Virus record (IMG/VR): IMGVR_UViG_3300044701_002494
Span: 32,007-96,006 of that record
Direction: 5' to 3' (one strand)
DNA from: a virus
DNA length: 64,000 nt
Shown: positions 43,001-54,900 of the stretch, in pieces
Layout of the letters: every line of letters starts with the position of its first letter
Position numbering within the stretch: position 1 is the stretch's first letter
Notes under the pieces: generated by a model
The model's database searches: none
Seen by the model: only the letters and a program-made list of their open reading frames with translations
Told to the model about the DNA's origin: nothing
Program-made: the position numbers and the translations under genes

Positions 43001-44325
43001 TGATAATTATAAACTCTAGCATCTCCAACTTTAGTAGTGGAAGATGGATTTCCACTTGAAGATCTTCTTTCGGAATGAAGTTCTATAGATTTATTTTGTT
43101 TTGGTGATCCATCAACATTATTAACTACAATAAGATTGCCCATTTCAAATGGAACGTTTACATTATTAACGCTTTGTGTTTGTCTTGGTTTTTGAACATC
43201 AATTATAGAGGTTGTTGTTTTTTCAATATCGTATCCTTTAACAAATGCTTTTCCAGGAGAAAGTTTTACGCACATCAAATTATCTGAAGGATCATCTCCC
43301 TGCTCAGTTTTTTGAGTATCAAAAAACAAACCATCGCTTCCAATTCCATCATTTAATGAATTGTGCAATGACACTTTAAAGGGAATTACTGCATAATTTC
43401 CAGATTCATCATATGTTCTTTGTGCGAGATAATCTCTAATTAAAGAATAATCAGTTTTTATATTTAACTTTTTAATTATACCATTTTCAACTCTAAGAAG
43501 TTCAATAAAATTGGAATCATTATCTACACTGTCTAAAGATTTTTTAACCAAAGTTAAACTTATTTTAAGTCTATCTGCACCAGGTGCTGCATAGTTATTA
43601 AATCCCTTTGCATTATCATAAAGTGAAGAGTCATCCTTAGCAGTTATAATTTCTTCACTTACATTTAACCCTACTTTATATGATGGTAAATTAGAATATT
43701 GGTCTAAAATAATAGTTTGCTTTACAACCGATACAAAAGTTCCTCTTACAAAATAAATTCCATTGTCAATTGAAGCTGCAGAACCTATTGAAGTAGCATC
43801 TGAGGATATTAGAGAAGCAAATGGTGTTCCTGCAGTAATTGTTGTATTTCCATAAACAACATTTTCTTCACAAATAATTGATTCTCCATCTTGAAATTGG
43901 GAGATAGTGAAATCAGAACTTCCACTGACATACTTTACAAATATTGTGGCATACTCTAATTGGTTACTATCATCTGGAATATCAACTTTTTGTATTTCTG
44001 CAACAATTCCCGATACTTGACCACTTATTCGTTTACCAACATATTGATTTAAGTATAAGGAAACATTTACACCAAAATTCTTAGCATTTAATTTAACTGC
44101 ATAAAATTCTGGGTCATAAGTTAAGTTTCCTGGTATAACTACAGAACCATCCTTAAATATATGTTTTCCAAAAGATTCTACTTGATTCTGTAAAATTGAT
44201 TGAATAGTATTTAATTCCCTAGTCTGTATAGGTCTTCCTGGATTGAAAAGAACTTTATAAAAATTCTTTTGCAAGTCAAAATCATCAAAATATGGACTTA
44301 CATTTAGATTTGTTTTTTGTGCCAT
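37051..44325 (-). CDS. Giant virion protein in the gp9/gp10 slot, 2,424 aa
   Basis: The N-terminal 150 residues (NVSPYFDDFDLQKNFYKVLF, GRPIQTRELNTIQSILQNQV) match the DUF4815-type domain found in large phage tail or baseplate proteins. The rest is Ser/Thr/Asn-rich beta sequence with inserted domains and GxGYxxG-type repeats. Position after gp8 corresponds to T4 gp9-gp10-gp11, adhesin-side baseplate proteins, so a wedge or fibre-attachment role is likely. No catalytic motif is visible. It is far longer than T4 gp10 (602). The ATG is 3 bases past the gp8 stop. Confidence 0.8.
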   Translation of the reverse strand: MAQKTNLNVSPYFDDFDLQKNFYKVLFNPGRPIQTRELNTIQSILQNQVESFGKHIFKDGSVVIPGNLTYDPEFYAVKLNAKNFGVNVSLYLNQYVGKRISGQVSGIVAEIQKVDIPDDSNQLEYATIFVKYVSGSSDFTISQFQDGESIICEENVVYGNTTITAGTPFASLISSDATSIGSAASIDNGIYFVRGTFVSVVKQTIILDQYSNLPSYKVGLNVSEEIITAKDDSSLYDNAKGFNNYAAPGADRLKISLTLVKKSLDSVDNDSNFIELLRVENGIIKKLNIKTDYSLIRDYLAQRTYDESGNYAVIPFKVSLHNSLNDGIGSDGLFFDTQKTEQGDDPSDNLMCVKLSPGKAFVKGYDIEKTTTSIIDVQKPRQTQSVNNVNVPFEMGNLIVVNNVDGSPKQNKSIELHSERRSSSGNPSSTTKVGDARVYNYQLTDSAYEDQTTNWDLYLYDIQTYTKLTLNVSISSLGINTSFQIKGKSSGASGYSIDQGTGSVITLRQTSGTFIQNEQILINGIENKSGIISSIVVYDTNDIKQLYQPTSVSGFTTAFLADSVLTKNTPPGFTQFDAQISIDGSGNVTSPGKFFDRIKIGSIIRYQKQGSTTESYNKVVSINETGSSMSVSSIPSVSGVCDGSVGVTTGVTFFIGSPQIKSSEKGFLYAELPNSNISSVDLNDSILTFTAQSTTEKTVTSGQITLSVSDFSLPSGLSTALFSPFDEERYSVHYNDGTTENLTPDKFSLSNNLVTLSKLPSGKVTSSVNATFIKNGVQSKLKQYNRSQTINVIYSKYPESGTTANQSINDGLSYNNYYGLRVQDEKISLNYPDVVKVLAIYESLDSSNPTLDTLNFDVLSNVGDNAIVGENIFGTNSNAAARVVSKTSTSIGIVYLNSNKFIIGENISFLESSIKPALKSITLGKYNNITNRFTIDKGQKEQYYDYSSIIRNRGESEPSKRLLIVFDYYTVPQNDNGDVFTVLSYDGERFSQDIPSLGAKEIRASDTLDFRPRVAPFTVTTSSPFDFSSRDFSSSIKLNLAPDESSIVSYSYYLGRVDKLFLDKVGSFVYNAGVSADNPSSQEETGDLMELASISLPPYLYNISDAVITLVDNKRYTMRDIGKIEARVKNLETVTSLSLLELKTETFQIQDAQGLNRYKTGFFVDDFNDNNRVNLDLSLCEVNPSTKELTPIISRNSLKNYLIPKENLTNEVIDLSANYELLDSNVQKTGDSITLKYDSVEWISQLLATRVENINPFHVSVVRGIVTLSPSSDSWVRTIELPDRTVSITNYLVVKDKEVIRKRKNKTILRTKESQKDKTIKTVKKRITSSYVETESSSTRSLISSRPEEYMRSRNTEFVISNLKSFVEYYQFIDGNASVDFVPKLLEISPDNTLSTSGSSGIFEVGETVIGYDPVTNDEIISFRVAVSNHKLGPYNNPSYRYSLNPYKKTETIPDEYSQSSSTLNVDTFSLSNEAQGLYSGYVVEGTVLVGQNSNAIAYVSKRRLITDANGSIIGTFFLRDPNTDPAPLVRINTGTKTFKVSSSSTNKEPVVGDTSISSAETTYTSEGTLELYENAITNPTTIETRRIRKKITRTRVNYHDPLAQSFIVGNDEDDANGVFITSVDIYFYTKSSANSPVTVEIRTMELGTPTLIRIGDSVTLNPDQINVSDDGTVPTKFTFNYPIYLEPNAEYALVLLSPESTEYQVFIAQMNEVTVETKNLPGPVQQTYNQQWGNGSLFKSQNGSIWTADQNQDLKFKLYRADFTTTSATAYFSNPSLDRSNGYVKNLINNPITTLPKKLNIGITTTTNAGLISILTSGRKVGESVKDYIYGYIVGTGCSVSSVGITTGGINYATGSNVQTYNIVGSGSGLTLNIANVSAGTSAISSVSVVNSGRGYAVGDVVGIVTSTVSSTSGSDARITILGNNNGIDTLYLSNVQGQEFTDDGSATLVYYDNSGTRVSLAGTAITSSVDVGSFYTGNYAKVEHFNHGMYGLNNKVSISGILPNDAPTTLNADLTSSSTTISVANTSIFSTFEGVAVGSANTGYVLVGNELISYEGVNPGTGESGTLTVIGRGKDLTKQIDHYTGEIVYKYELNGVSLRKINTTHDISDSGIDLDSYYIEFDRDDRSSDASSRPQLSFNSEVSTGGNKVYASENILFDSLVPYYNSIIPKPSTFLTSRIRTVTGTSVNGNETSFLDQGYEDIQLNSLNKLSSVRSICSKVNEEEYLDSMPRNKSSITAITLSTTNNYLSPQIFLDDSFTDYRVSRINLPVSNYAKDGRVNSLIDDPHIAYYISNTISLSNPSTSLKVIVSAYRHADSDFRVLYSLIRPDSSEVEQSFELFPGYDNLSIDNNNDGFLDVVNPENNSGLPDIYVSPSLDEEFKDYEFSVNNIGPFTGYAIKIVMSSSNQAQAPRFKDLRTIALA

Positions 44326-44328
44326 TTT

Positions 44329-45903
44329 TTAGAATTCCAGGATAATTTTAACGTCTTCTTTTTGTCTAGTGTTTCGGGCAATCAAAGGTCTATTATCAAT
44401 ATAAATGATATCCCCGCTCTTTTTATTTATTTCAGGATTTGCCAACCCATAAACAAAATTTACACCTAGATTAATTATTTTAGTATTTACTGTAGTTGTA
44501 ATTCCACTAAATCCAGTATCTATAGTGTATACAAATCCACTTGTTTGACCAGTAAGAGACCCACCATTAGTTGTAATCCCTACATTTGCGTTAGCAGAAG
44601 AAGAAACTCCTACGTAATCTGTTTGATCGTGTGAAGTTTGGTTATAGTATAAAGATCTATCTTTAAAATATTTTAAAACTTTAGTTTCACTATCATACGA
44701 TGCAACATATCCAACAGCAGATGTATTTTGTTGTATAAATTTTTCACCTACTTCTGGTAAATATGCATTGGTTCCTAAAATTTTAACTGAATATAACCCA
44801 GTAAAACTACCATCAGTATATACTTCACTTGAATCAAATTTTGTTGGATTTTTAACAATCCCTATCTGGCAAAATTTAGTATCAATTGGAAAATCTCTTG
44901 TGGAATCGTCAAATCTAGCATAGATTAATACTTTATCGGCACCAAGTTCTTTATATAAATCATATCCATGTCCCTTAGATGGTGGGATGATAGGTATGAG
45001 TTTTGCTTTTGTGAAGCTTCCGCCCGGTTGAAGTGATCCAAGATCAACTATCCCATAAGTATAATCTTTACCACCATTTGAAACGGTTGTATTAGTTATA
45101 TTACCTGCACTATTTGTTTCTATCAAAACAGTACCACCAGTTCCATCACCTAGAATATCAACTTCTATTCCTCCAGAAGTTGTTGCACTATATCCAATTC
45201 CCTGTGTTTCAATATAAACAGTTTTTATTTGATTCTCAGTAATCGAAGAATTGCCGTTTTCTCTAACCGAAACTATTTGACTGTCCGTAGAAGTATCCCA
45301 ATCATTGGGTAAAGTAATATACTCTGTAGAATCAAATTTTACAATATCTCCGGGGGAAACTGTAAATAAGTATTTCCAAATATATCCATCTTCACCAGTT
45401 CCCGCCGATGAGGGTTCTAAGTCTGTAAATGTTGGTTTAAACTCTGATGGATTTCCTGTAGTCTTTATGCCACTCGAACCATTTTCAATACATATGTAAA
45501 CTTTATACTCATCAGTTATAACATAATAATTACTATCATATAGTCTAGGCGTTTGTGATATTGGACTTAGATTTTCAATATTATAATCATGGCGATACAT
45601 ATCGTATCTTGTTTGACTTACCCAATCAACTCTTTTAATAGCTCTTCTTACACTTGAAGATGTAATTCTCTTTCCAAACAATAAAGTATCTTGATATTGA
45701 GTTGAATAGTCAAGATTATCAGTTGGATTTGGAACAATCCCATTCGATACTCCTGGACCATCCCATTTAGTATCTCTAGCAAAACCAGTATATATGCCCG
45801 GATTGGACAATCCAACCCAAACATAGTAAGAATCATTTTCAAGAGACTCTATGAAATTAGAAGCGTTTAAAATCCTAAATTGATCTGAAACAAGTGCAGA
45901 CAT
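44329..45903 (-). CDS. 8: Baseplate wedge protein gp8
   Basis: The 524-residue protein contains RRAIKRVDWVSQTRYDMYRH and DGYIWKYLFTVSPGDIVKF followed by STEYITLP, close to the conserved core of T4 gp8. It joins the baseplate wedge. A TATAAATA box is 22 bases before the ATG. The C-terminal half carries Gly/Thr-rich beta repeats longer than in T4 (334 residues). Confidence 0.92.
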   Translation of the reverse strand: MSALVSDQFRILNASNFIESLENDSYYVWVGLSNPGIYTGFARDTKWDGPGVSNGIVPNPTDNLDYSTQYQDTLLFGKRITSSSVRRAIKRVDWVSQTRYDMYRHDYNIENLSPISQTPRLYDSNYYVITDEYKVYICIENGSSGIKTTGNPSEFKPTFTDLEPSSAGTGEDGYIWKYLFTVSPGDIVKFDSTEYITLPNDWDTSTDSQIVSVRENGNSSITENQIKTVYIETQGIGYSATTSGGIEVDILGDGTGGTVLIETNSAGNITNTTVSNGGKDYTYGIVDLGSLQPGGSFTKAKLIPIIPPSKGHGYDLYKELGADKVLIYARFDDSTRDFPIDTKFCQIGIVKNPTKFDSSEVYTDGSFTGLYSVKILGTNAYLPEVGEKFIQQNTSAVGYVASYDSETKVLKYFKDRSLYYNQTSHDQTDYVGVSSSANANVGITTNGGSLTGQTSGFVYTIDTGFSGITTTVNTKIINLGVNFVYGLANPEINKKSGDIIYIDNRPLIARNTRQKEDVKIILEF

Positions 45904-45924
45904 TTATATAATTCTTTTTTTTTC

Positions 45925-45932
45925 TATTTATA
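45925..45932 (-). promoter_or_regulatory. T4-type late promoter box TATAAATA for gp8
   Basis: TATAAATAG on the minus strand lies between the stop of the 3,400-residue gene and the gp8 start. Confidence 0.7.
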
Positions 45933-45937
45933 TTATC

Positions 45938-48900
45938 TTATGGATCATTTTTCACCAATGCACCCGTATATCTCAATCCATTTCCTCTTCTCTGAATAAT
46001 TGGATATGTTGTCAATCCCGCACTATAACCCTCAGAAGTTATTCCTATACTTGAAGTATATCCACTAACTCCAATGGAAATTGGGGAACTTGATCTAGTA
46101 AATCCAGAAAGTCTCCCCCATGACAGTTTACCCACGGGGGCATTTGAAGTTCCAGTTGTTGCAATTCCAACAATTGAAGTATTTGATGCTATGTTGCAAG
46201 TTACAATTCCCGAAGAAGATGCATGGACATAATAGACGTTATTGACAAATGAAGTGCTAATAGAAACAATATTACTATCATTACTATCAACAGAAGTTAC
46301 TCCACTTCCAACCCCAGTGCCAGAAACGTAGATTGCATATCCAACGCTTAATGATGGATTTTCAGAAACTGCGAATTCTAAAGCTAATGGATGACCACCA
46401 ATACCTGTTGTTGTTGCAATACCGACAATATTAACAACTTTACCTTGAACAGATGTAATATCTTTGATAATTTCTACATTACCAGATGCTTGTTGTGCCG
46501 AATGATTAATTATAATTGCATTTAAATTATCAAGATCATTTTCATAATCAAATAATTCTGAATTATCTACAAATATTTCTGTAGATAAAGTTGTAATGTC
46601 TTTAATAATATTTGCTGTTGGGTAAACTTGACCCTCTAAAGAATCTCTAGATTTAGATACTGAGTCTCCGAAGATAATTAAATCTCTTTTTTGTTTTTCC
46701 CAACTAATAGGTTTATAATTAACTTCATCAATTCCCTGTTCATAATATAAATTAGTTTCAAGGGTATCGGTTTTAGTGATGTCGTAAACTATCCTTTTCT
46801 CTTGAGTTGTAGTATTTTCAATTAAATTATTATTACTAAAAACTTGTATAGTATCTCCAATTTTTAAACTTTCTTCAACACTAACATTTTTGCTATCAGT
46901 TCCACTAGTTCCCCTATAGAAAAATACTTGAATCTCATCTTCTTCTTTTGGTGACTCTATAAAACTAAAAGAAGTTCCACCCTCAAAAGTATATGCTTCA
47001 TTTGGTTGTTGCAAAATACCATTTATAAAAATAACTAATAAAGATGAAAAATCTATTAGAGCAGAATCTTCGTTGGTTTCATCAATTTCAAAACTCAGTA
47101 GTTGTGAATTATAGTAAAGTGGGAATCTTTTTCTAACACCATCTTGATATTCTTTTATAGAATCAATATAATCTAGTTCACCAAATTGCCAAGAACCGAA
47201 AGAATCATTAAACTCTTCAAGAACTGTAATTTCAAATTCACTTACTGGAGAAGATAATCCTTTATCAGTAACTAATCCGACCGGTTTAAAAACATCACCT
47301 CTTTTAAATCCATATCCATTTCTTACAATATTAAAAGATTTAACTTCAAATAAAGTTGATCCAATACCAACTGATGTTGAACTTGCCCCAACTTCAACAT
47401 TTAATAATAATCCAGAACCAGTTTCAGTAGTCGCTCCAACACCTAATCTTGAAACACCAATGACAGGAAGATTTTCATAGGATGGTGAAGGGATAGAAAT
47501 AATCGGATTTGTGTACCCAGATCCACCACTAACTAAGTTAAATGATAATGTACCTCCTACACCTACAGTAGCAGTAATTGAACCTACAGAACCAGTATGA
47601 CCAGATTCAGTTACTGTGATAGGGACAGGAGATCTATAACCAGAACCAATATTAGATATCCCAATGCCAATAATTGTGCCACCAGAAACAATAGCAGTTG
47701 CAGATGCTCCAACAAGTGGTGCATATCCCAGTCCAGGTGTCGATCCATAAGAAATAATAATACCACCTCTAGGGATTTGATTTAGGTTTACATCTGTTAT
47801 AGATGTGTATTGATCACCATTACCTAACTTAACACCAGTAAAGACTATTGAAGATATACCGGAAATAGTGTCTTCTTGAATAGAGAAATTATTTCCAGAG
47901 TTATTTTGAGTTGTTGGTGCTTGAAAAACTCCATTAATAAAAACTATTCCATTTGAACCATCTGTTCCAATACCAGTAACATCATTTCCTTTATTCTTAA
48001 GTGTAAATGTTTGTCCGATACCATTAAATTGATCCGAAACATCATCGTAAATTAAATTCGTAGAATAATTATTCCTTAAGAAAACTCTTCCATGGAATTG
48101 AGATTTTTGTAAAGGTAAATTGGATGAAGTAGAAAATCCAGATGTTTCTTCTGTTTCACCATATGGTGATTCGGTAAAGAAAATTTTGTTTCCTACAATG
48201 TTATAGGATCCTCTATAAACCCTCGATTCTGTAGTGTCGGTATGTGCAACCGCAACAGAACCTAAAGCGCCCCTAGTAACCTCTACGAGAGGAACTGATC
48301 CAGTAAATGTAATAGGACCTATAGAAGTTGTTCCAAATCCCACATTTTCAACAACAACGTATTCATTTTCAATCTTTAATAAATCATTTGGTATAATAGA
48401 GGTAATGCCACTTAATGCAAAAACAGTAGTTCCTATTCCAATTTGACCACCATTTCCAGATAATGTGTATAACAATGATGTGTATGCTATTGGGTACTGA
48501 ACCATATTATTCACTGCTATCAAAGATTTTTCATTCTTATTATACATTTCAATTTGATGTTCAGTTCCAACTCCAACAGATGTAAAAGACACTGCTATAC
48601 CTTGAGATGCATATTCTGGTCTAGTAGAAACCTTAAATGAATTTACATCTGTTTTAATCGCCCATAATCTATTTGGTAAGATTGTGGTTACTATTCCAAG
48701 ATAATCTGATGTAGCACCAATTCCCATAGAAGTTCCGCCATTACCAGGGGAATATGTTAGTTCCTCTCCTGTAACAAAAAAGTGATTGTCAATGTTAATT
48801 GTACCGGTATTTTCAGCACCAACTGAATCAATAATGGTATTGTCTGATGGATCAAAAACTTTTGAAAATATTGGAATTCCTTTATAAAATGTTTCAAATT

Positions 48901-51900
48901 CGATAGTTTGATTATCAAACTCGGAACTTATGTCATCAATTGGAAGAACCCTATTCGTTAAGTTAACAATATAATCAGATAATCTTAATTTTAAGAATTC
49001 TAAAAACTTTGATTTGTCATCTAAAACATCAACGTCTCTTGCAAGAGCAAAATTATAAATTGTGTCTATTCTAACCGATCGAATATAATTATTCAATAAT
49101 GTAATGGTAGAAGTCGTTCCTATTCCCACACCAAAACTAGCATTTCTTAATAATTGAGTGTCTGCAAAATTTTTCAATCCACTACTGTGCAGTAGATTAT
49201 TTACTGGAGTTACAATTTCTTCCCATGTTTTACTACTCTTCACAGAATACGATAAATTTTGATAATAATCATTATCGGAAATAAATTGAGTATCATCACT
49301 TAACTTTCCTATTTCATTTTTCCATCCGTAATTTTGTAAAGCAAAGTGATCAATATTATATTTTCCTGAAGTTGATTCTTGAGAACTAACGGTTGCCAAG
49401 TTGTATGAACTCAATCCTTGTATTATTTCACCTGCAGATAAGTCATAAGTACCGTTAACTCTAACAAAGTTTTCATTAGAATTTGTTACTATTAAATCCG
49501 TTTCAATAAGATTAGATCCATCATATAGAGAAATCTTTTCACCTACAAAAAATGGAGAAAAAATTTGATTAACTTTAAATTTAGGATAATCTGAATATCT
49601 AACTATTGTTGCATATCCATTTTGCACTTCTATAGGAGTACCTGGATTATTAGATGGAAGATCAAATATAACTTTTGCTGGATTTAAATTTAAATAATTC
49701 TTAACCACAAAAAAGTCATATCCATAATCAGAAGAATTGAATCCATCTCCTGCTGAAGTTTGTTTTTGAATATTTTCTACGAAAATTTTATCACCAATTG
49801 AAAATTGTGGAGTATTAAATCCAGAAAGTGGAGTTACTAATGTGCAAGTAACTTCTGATCCGCTTATTTCAACTTTTTGAATTGAATATCCATTACTATT
49901 ATTAACTGCTCTGATTGTAACAGGATTATCAGGCAATCCTTTCGGATTAGACTCAATAATTGTAGATTGAATTGAACTTCCAGATAAAACTGCTTTAATT
50001 ATAGAAGATTCAATTAATTCGCCGGTGTCTGAATTTATAACGACTAAATTTGGTGGAAAATCATAATTTTTTCCACCATCTAATATAGAAATACTATCAA
50101 TAGTATTTGATGAAACTATTGAGATTATTTTAGGTATAGAAGTAGTTGGTCTAAGAGTTTTGTCGGAAGCATATTCAAATCCTTCATTTACAATTCTTAA
50201 CTCTTTTATTTTTCCAATTGTATTAGATAATGGTAAAGCAACAAAACCATAACCTGTTTCAGAATCTGTTCCCACAAACTTAGGTAAACTTTCATATCCA
50301 AATCCAGAAGACTCAATTTCAACCTTATAAACTCCTCCAGTTTCTCCTACTTTTTTGGTTGAATATTCCAAAAGATCACATTGACTTTGAATATAAGATA
50401 ATCTTTCGGGTATATTTTTTAAGGAGACTGTAAATGTTGTTTTTGAAGTTCCAACACTAGTTATAGTATATGAACCATTATATACACTATCTCCTAATAA
50501 TATTTCAGAGTAATTATTGACATCTTTGTCTGGGGAAAGAACTTGACCAGAGTATTCTAAAGCATAATATAAAGATTCTGGGAAGTTGTCGGAATAATTT
50601 ATTACCAAATATCCATCCACTCCGGGAGTTCCAGTAGTATAAATGGAAAATTCATTAGAATTTCCTATGGAATTAAATTCTTTTGTGAAATTTTTATCAT
50701 AAAAAATCTTAAGTTTGTATCCAACTAAAGAAGAATCTGTAAGGTTGAATACTAAATTATTATTCCTTATAATAGAGATTCTTGGGTTCACCGAAGATAA
50801 TGAATGAATAAATGTTCCTGTTCCTGTGATATCTACAGTTAAAGGTGGCGAACTAATTGGATCTAAGTAAGTTTCGCATAGACTAATATTATTTTTATCA
50901 ATTACATAAACATAGTAGAATCCAGCAGATAATCCTGTTGCAACTATTCCTGTTGAATTGTAATATACTTTATCACCTGTTTTTAAGTTATGTGATGTAA
51001 TATTAATAAGATTTGTTTCGGTATTAATTTGAGATGGAGTGAAAGATATTGGATTTGTCAAAAGAGTATTAGTATTACTTTCTCTCTTTACATAAACAAA
51101 ACTAGACGAACCTACACCAACTGAAAGATCTGGTTTAACCCTCAATATAATATTATCATTTTCATTTAAATTATGTGCGGTTGATACTGATACAACACTC
51201 TCAACTCTAGAAACATCTGCAGTAATTTGATTTAAAGAAGTTTCTATTGAATATCTATAGTTATTAGATCCAGATGAAAGTAAAAATAGACCATTTGTTG
51301 TTGTTGTAAAACCAACACTGGTAACAATTCCAATCAAGTCCTTTGATTTTTTAATTACATATAAAGTTTCAAAATTTCCATCTAAAATATTAAAAGAATT
51401 AGACGTCGATGTGTTGGCAACAGAAATGGAAGAAGCACCTTCAGGTTTTCTAAGAATAACTTGTTGATTTGTAGAGAACTTGTGATTTGGCAAATATATG
51501 CTTTGAGTAGGAATAAAAACAGTTTGAGAACTATCTCCTATTTTGAAAGTTCTTTCTACACCTACTCCGGATGTTGTTCCCACACCAACAGATTGTGTGG
51601 GATTAAAATATGTCTTATAATTATTCTTAGATTCAAAATAATCTATTTTTTTATTAACTGTAAATGAATTAGGTAAGAATTCTATAGGTGAAGACTGAGT
51701 ATGAGCAACTCCTGAAGAAGACCTATAAACTTTTAAAATACCATTTTCTGGATAAGAATTCAAAATTGAAAATAGTTCATTTTCAATCTTTATACTACTA
51801 CCTGCAGAAACATCAGATGGAATTGAAGATACATAAATATCGGTCACAATACCTGTCAAAGCATATGCTGGTATTTCTTTTTCTAAAGAACTATTATAAG

Positions 51901-54900
51901 TGGTTACACCAATTTTATAAGATCCATTTATTTTCGATATTTGTGTTGATAATCCAGTAATGTTTATATTATCACCATCAATAAAATTATGATACGGTGA
52001 AACATAAACTTTTACTAAATCATTAGATTCCCAAGTAATTAAAGAATTCGTATAAGAAGATACTGAAGTTTGTATGTCAATGATTTCTTTTCCTTTTATT
52101 TCAGAAACTTTTACAGATAATCCCTGCCCACCAGTATTAGTATTATCAAATAGTATTTCATCCCCAACAGAATAGTCATATCCAGACTCTAGAATATTAA
52201 CCTTTGAAATGTTTCCTTTACTTACAGATTCAATAAGAGTTTTTTGATTGATAATTTCATTAGATTCTGTTATAAAATCATAATTTGCATATCTTTCATT
52301 AACTTTATATGGGAAAGTATTTCTAATTAAAGGCGAATTATTGAAATCGAAAGAGTGATCTAGTTCTTTATTTTCCTCTAAAATTGATGAGCGATATTTA
52401 TTTCCTATGAAATATGGAAATTTTCCATAAATTTGCCCATCAGTTATTTGAATAGAAGCAAAATACGCATAAGTTCCGTTGGGAAATTCTGGTGTTACGC
52501 AATATCTTCCATTACACTCATCCAAATCTCCGTTTCCAACATAAGAGAAGTCTTCAACAAAAAATCCTAAAGGGAAAGAAACTAAATCTAAACCATTTGT
52601 TCTAGAAGGTGAATATCCAGACTCTAATAGTTTAACAAACGATTCGGAATCGCTAGGGTTACTGTAACCAAAAGGACCATAAATTGGATTTCCATCATAA
52701 GCCCACCCAATAATTGGTGAATGTGTTTGATTTTGCTGACCATCGTCACCAAGATAATCTTTTATTTTTTGAGAATAACCAGAAATAACATATTGCAAAT
52801 TCTTTTTAGATGGAACTAGTGCCTCTGAAGCAAATATTCGATCAAAAATATCATAACTACCAGAAGATCCGTATAGGTAAGAACTATTTACAATCCAAGA
52901 CTTGATATTGGATTGAAATACTGATTTTTCTCCGGCAGATTTAACAAAAATTGTGGTATCAGTTTCCAAATATCCTATACCAGAATTTATTACAACAACT
53001 CTAGATATTTTATTATTAACAATAATTGGTTGAAGAATTGCACCAGAACCACTCCCATTAACAATTAAATCTGGTGTCGAATAATATTCACTTCCACCAT
53101 TTAAAACTATAACCTTAGAGATAGAACCATTTATTATAATGGGAATCAACTGAGCATTTTTTCCAATTTTAACTTCAATTTTAGGTCTTTGGTGAACATT
53201 TATTGAAGAAACACCATAACCAACTCCACCATCATAAACATAAACTTGTGATATTTTTCCTCTGACTATGGGAGTTGCATTTAAAGTCCCTCTTACTTGT
53301 GTACTTCCCAATCCAACTACAGAATAGTTAATAGACAATGATATATCTGGATACTTGAAAGTTTGATATCCGGTTCCGGAATTGTTAAATTTAACGTAAT
53401 TCTTTCTTTCATAATTTACACTTATTGTTCCTCCAACTCCAGCATTGCAAAGTCTAAAGGAATCTTCATCAACTTTTAAAACGTAATACTGATTTGAAGT
53501 GGAAAGACCCGATATTACTGAAGTCTCATAACTATAATTTACCAACTCCCCATCAGAAAATCCGTGATCGATATAATTAATAGCATTTTCACTTGTAGAA
53601 ACTGCAGAAGGAGAAACTCTAAGTTTCCTATTAGTATATCCTTCTCCACCATTAACTACTTCAATTTCGGATAAGTTATTTTTTACTTCCGTTTTAAACT
53701 TATGAATACCTGCATTACCAATTGTTGTAAATCCAACTGTATTAATTCCACTAATATAATCGGAGAAAGATTGATATAATCTTATTGCACTATCATTAAC
53801 AACTTCACTATAATAAATTGCGTTATTTTTTAAACTTTTTGATTGGTTATTATTAGATCCATTATAAGTTCCAATACCAATTTCAACATTACCATTACTA
53901 TCATATACGATTGGTTGACCATTAACTAAATTATGCTTTTGTGAGAAAAGTATATACTCATCAGTGTAACTTAACCCCCCACCAAGTGAAATATCTCTAG
54001 CATTAAACTCTATTTCTCTCCTATATTTTTTAATGATAGGTTTAAGTTGACATCCTTTACCATTTCCACCACTTAAAGAAATTGAAATTACAGAATTTAA
54101 ATCAAAATCTTGCGGTTCAACATATACCCTTTCAACAGATCCTGTTACAACTGGTTGTAAAACAGCATCTCCAAAAGAAGGTTCTATATAAGGGGGATTA
54201 ATTACATCAAAATTTCTACCACCATTTAAAACCCTTACATTGTCAATAGGTCCATAATATACTTTATCATTAGTCTTATAGTTATAAATTTCTACACCAT
54301 TTTTCAACATACCAGTTGTTCCTGGTAGAGTTTCATAAACTATATTATCATCTAAATTATTATCAAGTTTAAACTTTTTAAGAACTTTTTGCGGTGATAT
54401 TAATCTATTAGTTTGAATACCAATATCATAAGAAGGTAAAGAATTTGATGCAACATACATATACTCAGAATTTTCATCATAAACGTTCAAAACATCTGAC
54501 ATAATAATATTGTTTCCAAATTCTATTGAAGACACAGAACTTGATGCTGTATTTAATTTTCTTCTAATGTCATAATCTTTTAATGGATTTAAAACATTAG
54601 TATTCGTATTAATTTCAATCGTTTTATTACCTACATTAACTACGGTTGCAGATGAAATTGCAACAGTTTCATTATTTCTTTCTAAAATTTCAATAGTATC
54701 CCCAATTTTTAAACTAGACTTATCAATATCAGATTTGACAGTTATTCCAATACCAGAATAAGAATCTATTTGATCTCGTGTACTTGTATTATAAAACCAA
54801 GAATTTGCAAAAATTTCTTTTTTATTAGATGAAAGATTCTGAATTTTTTCACCTACATTTAATGGGTAAAATTCATCATTAACCAAGAAATTAAAATCAT

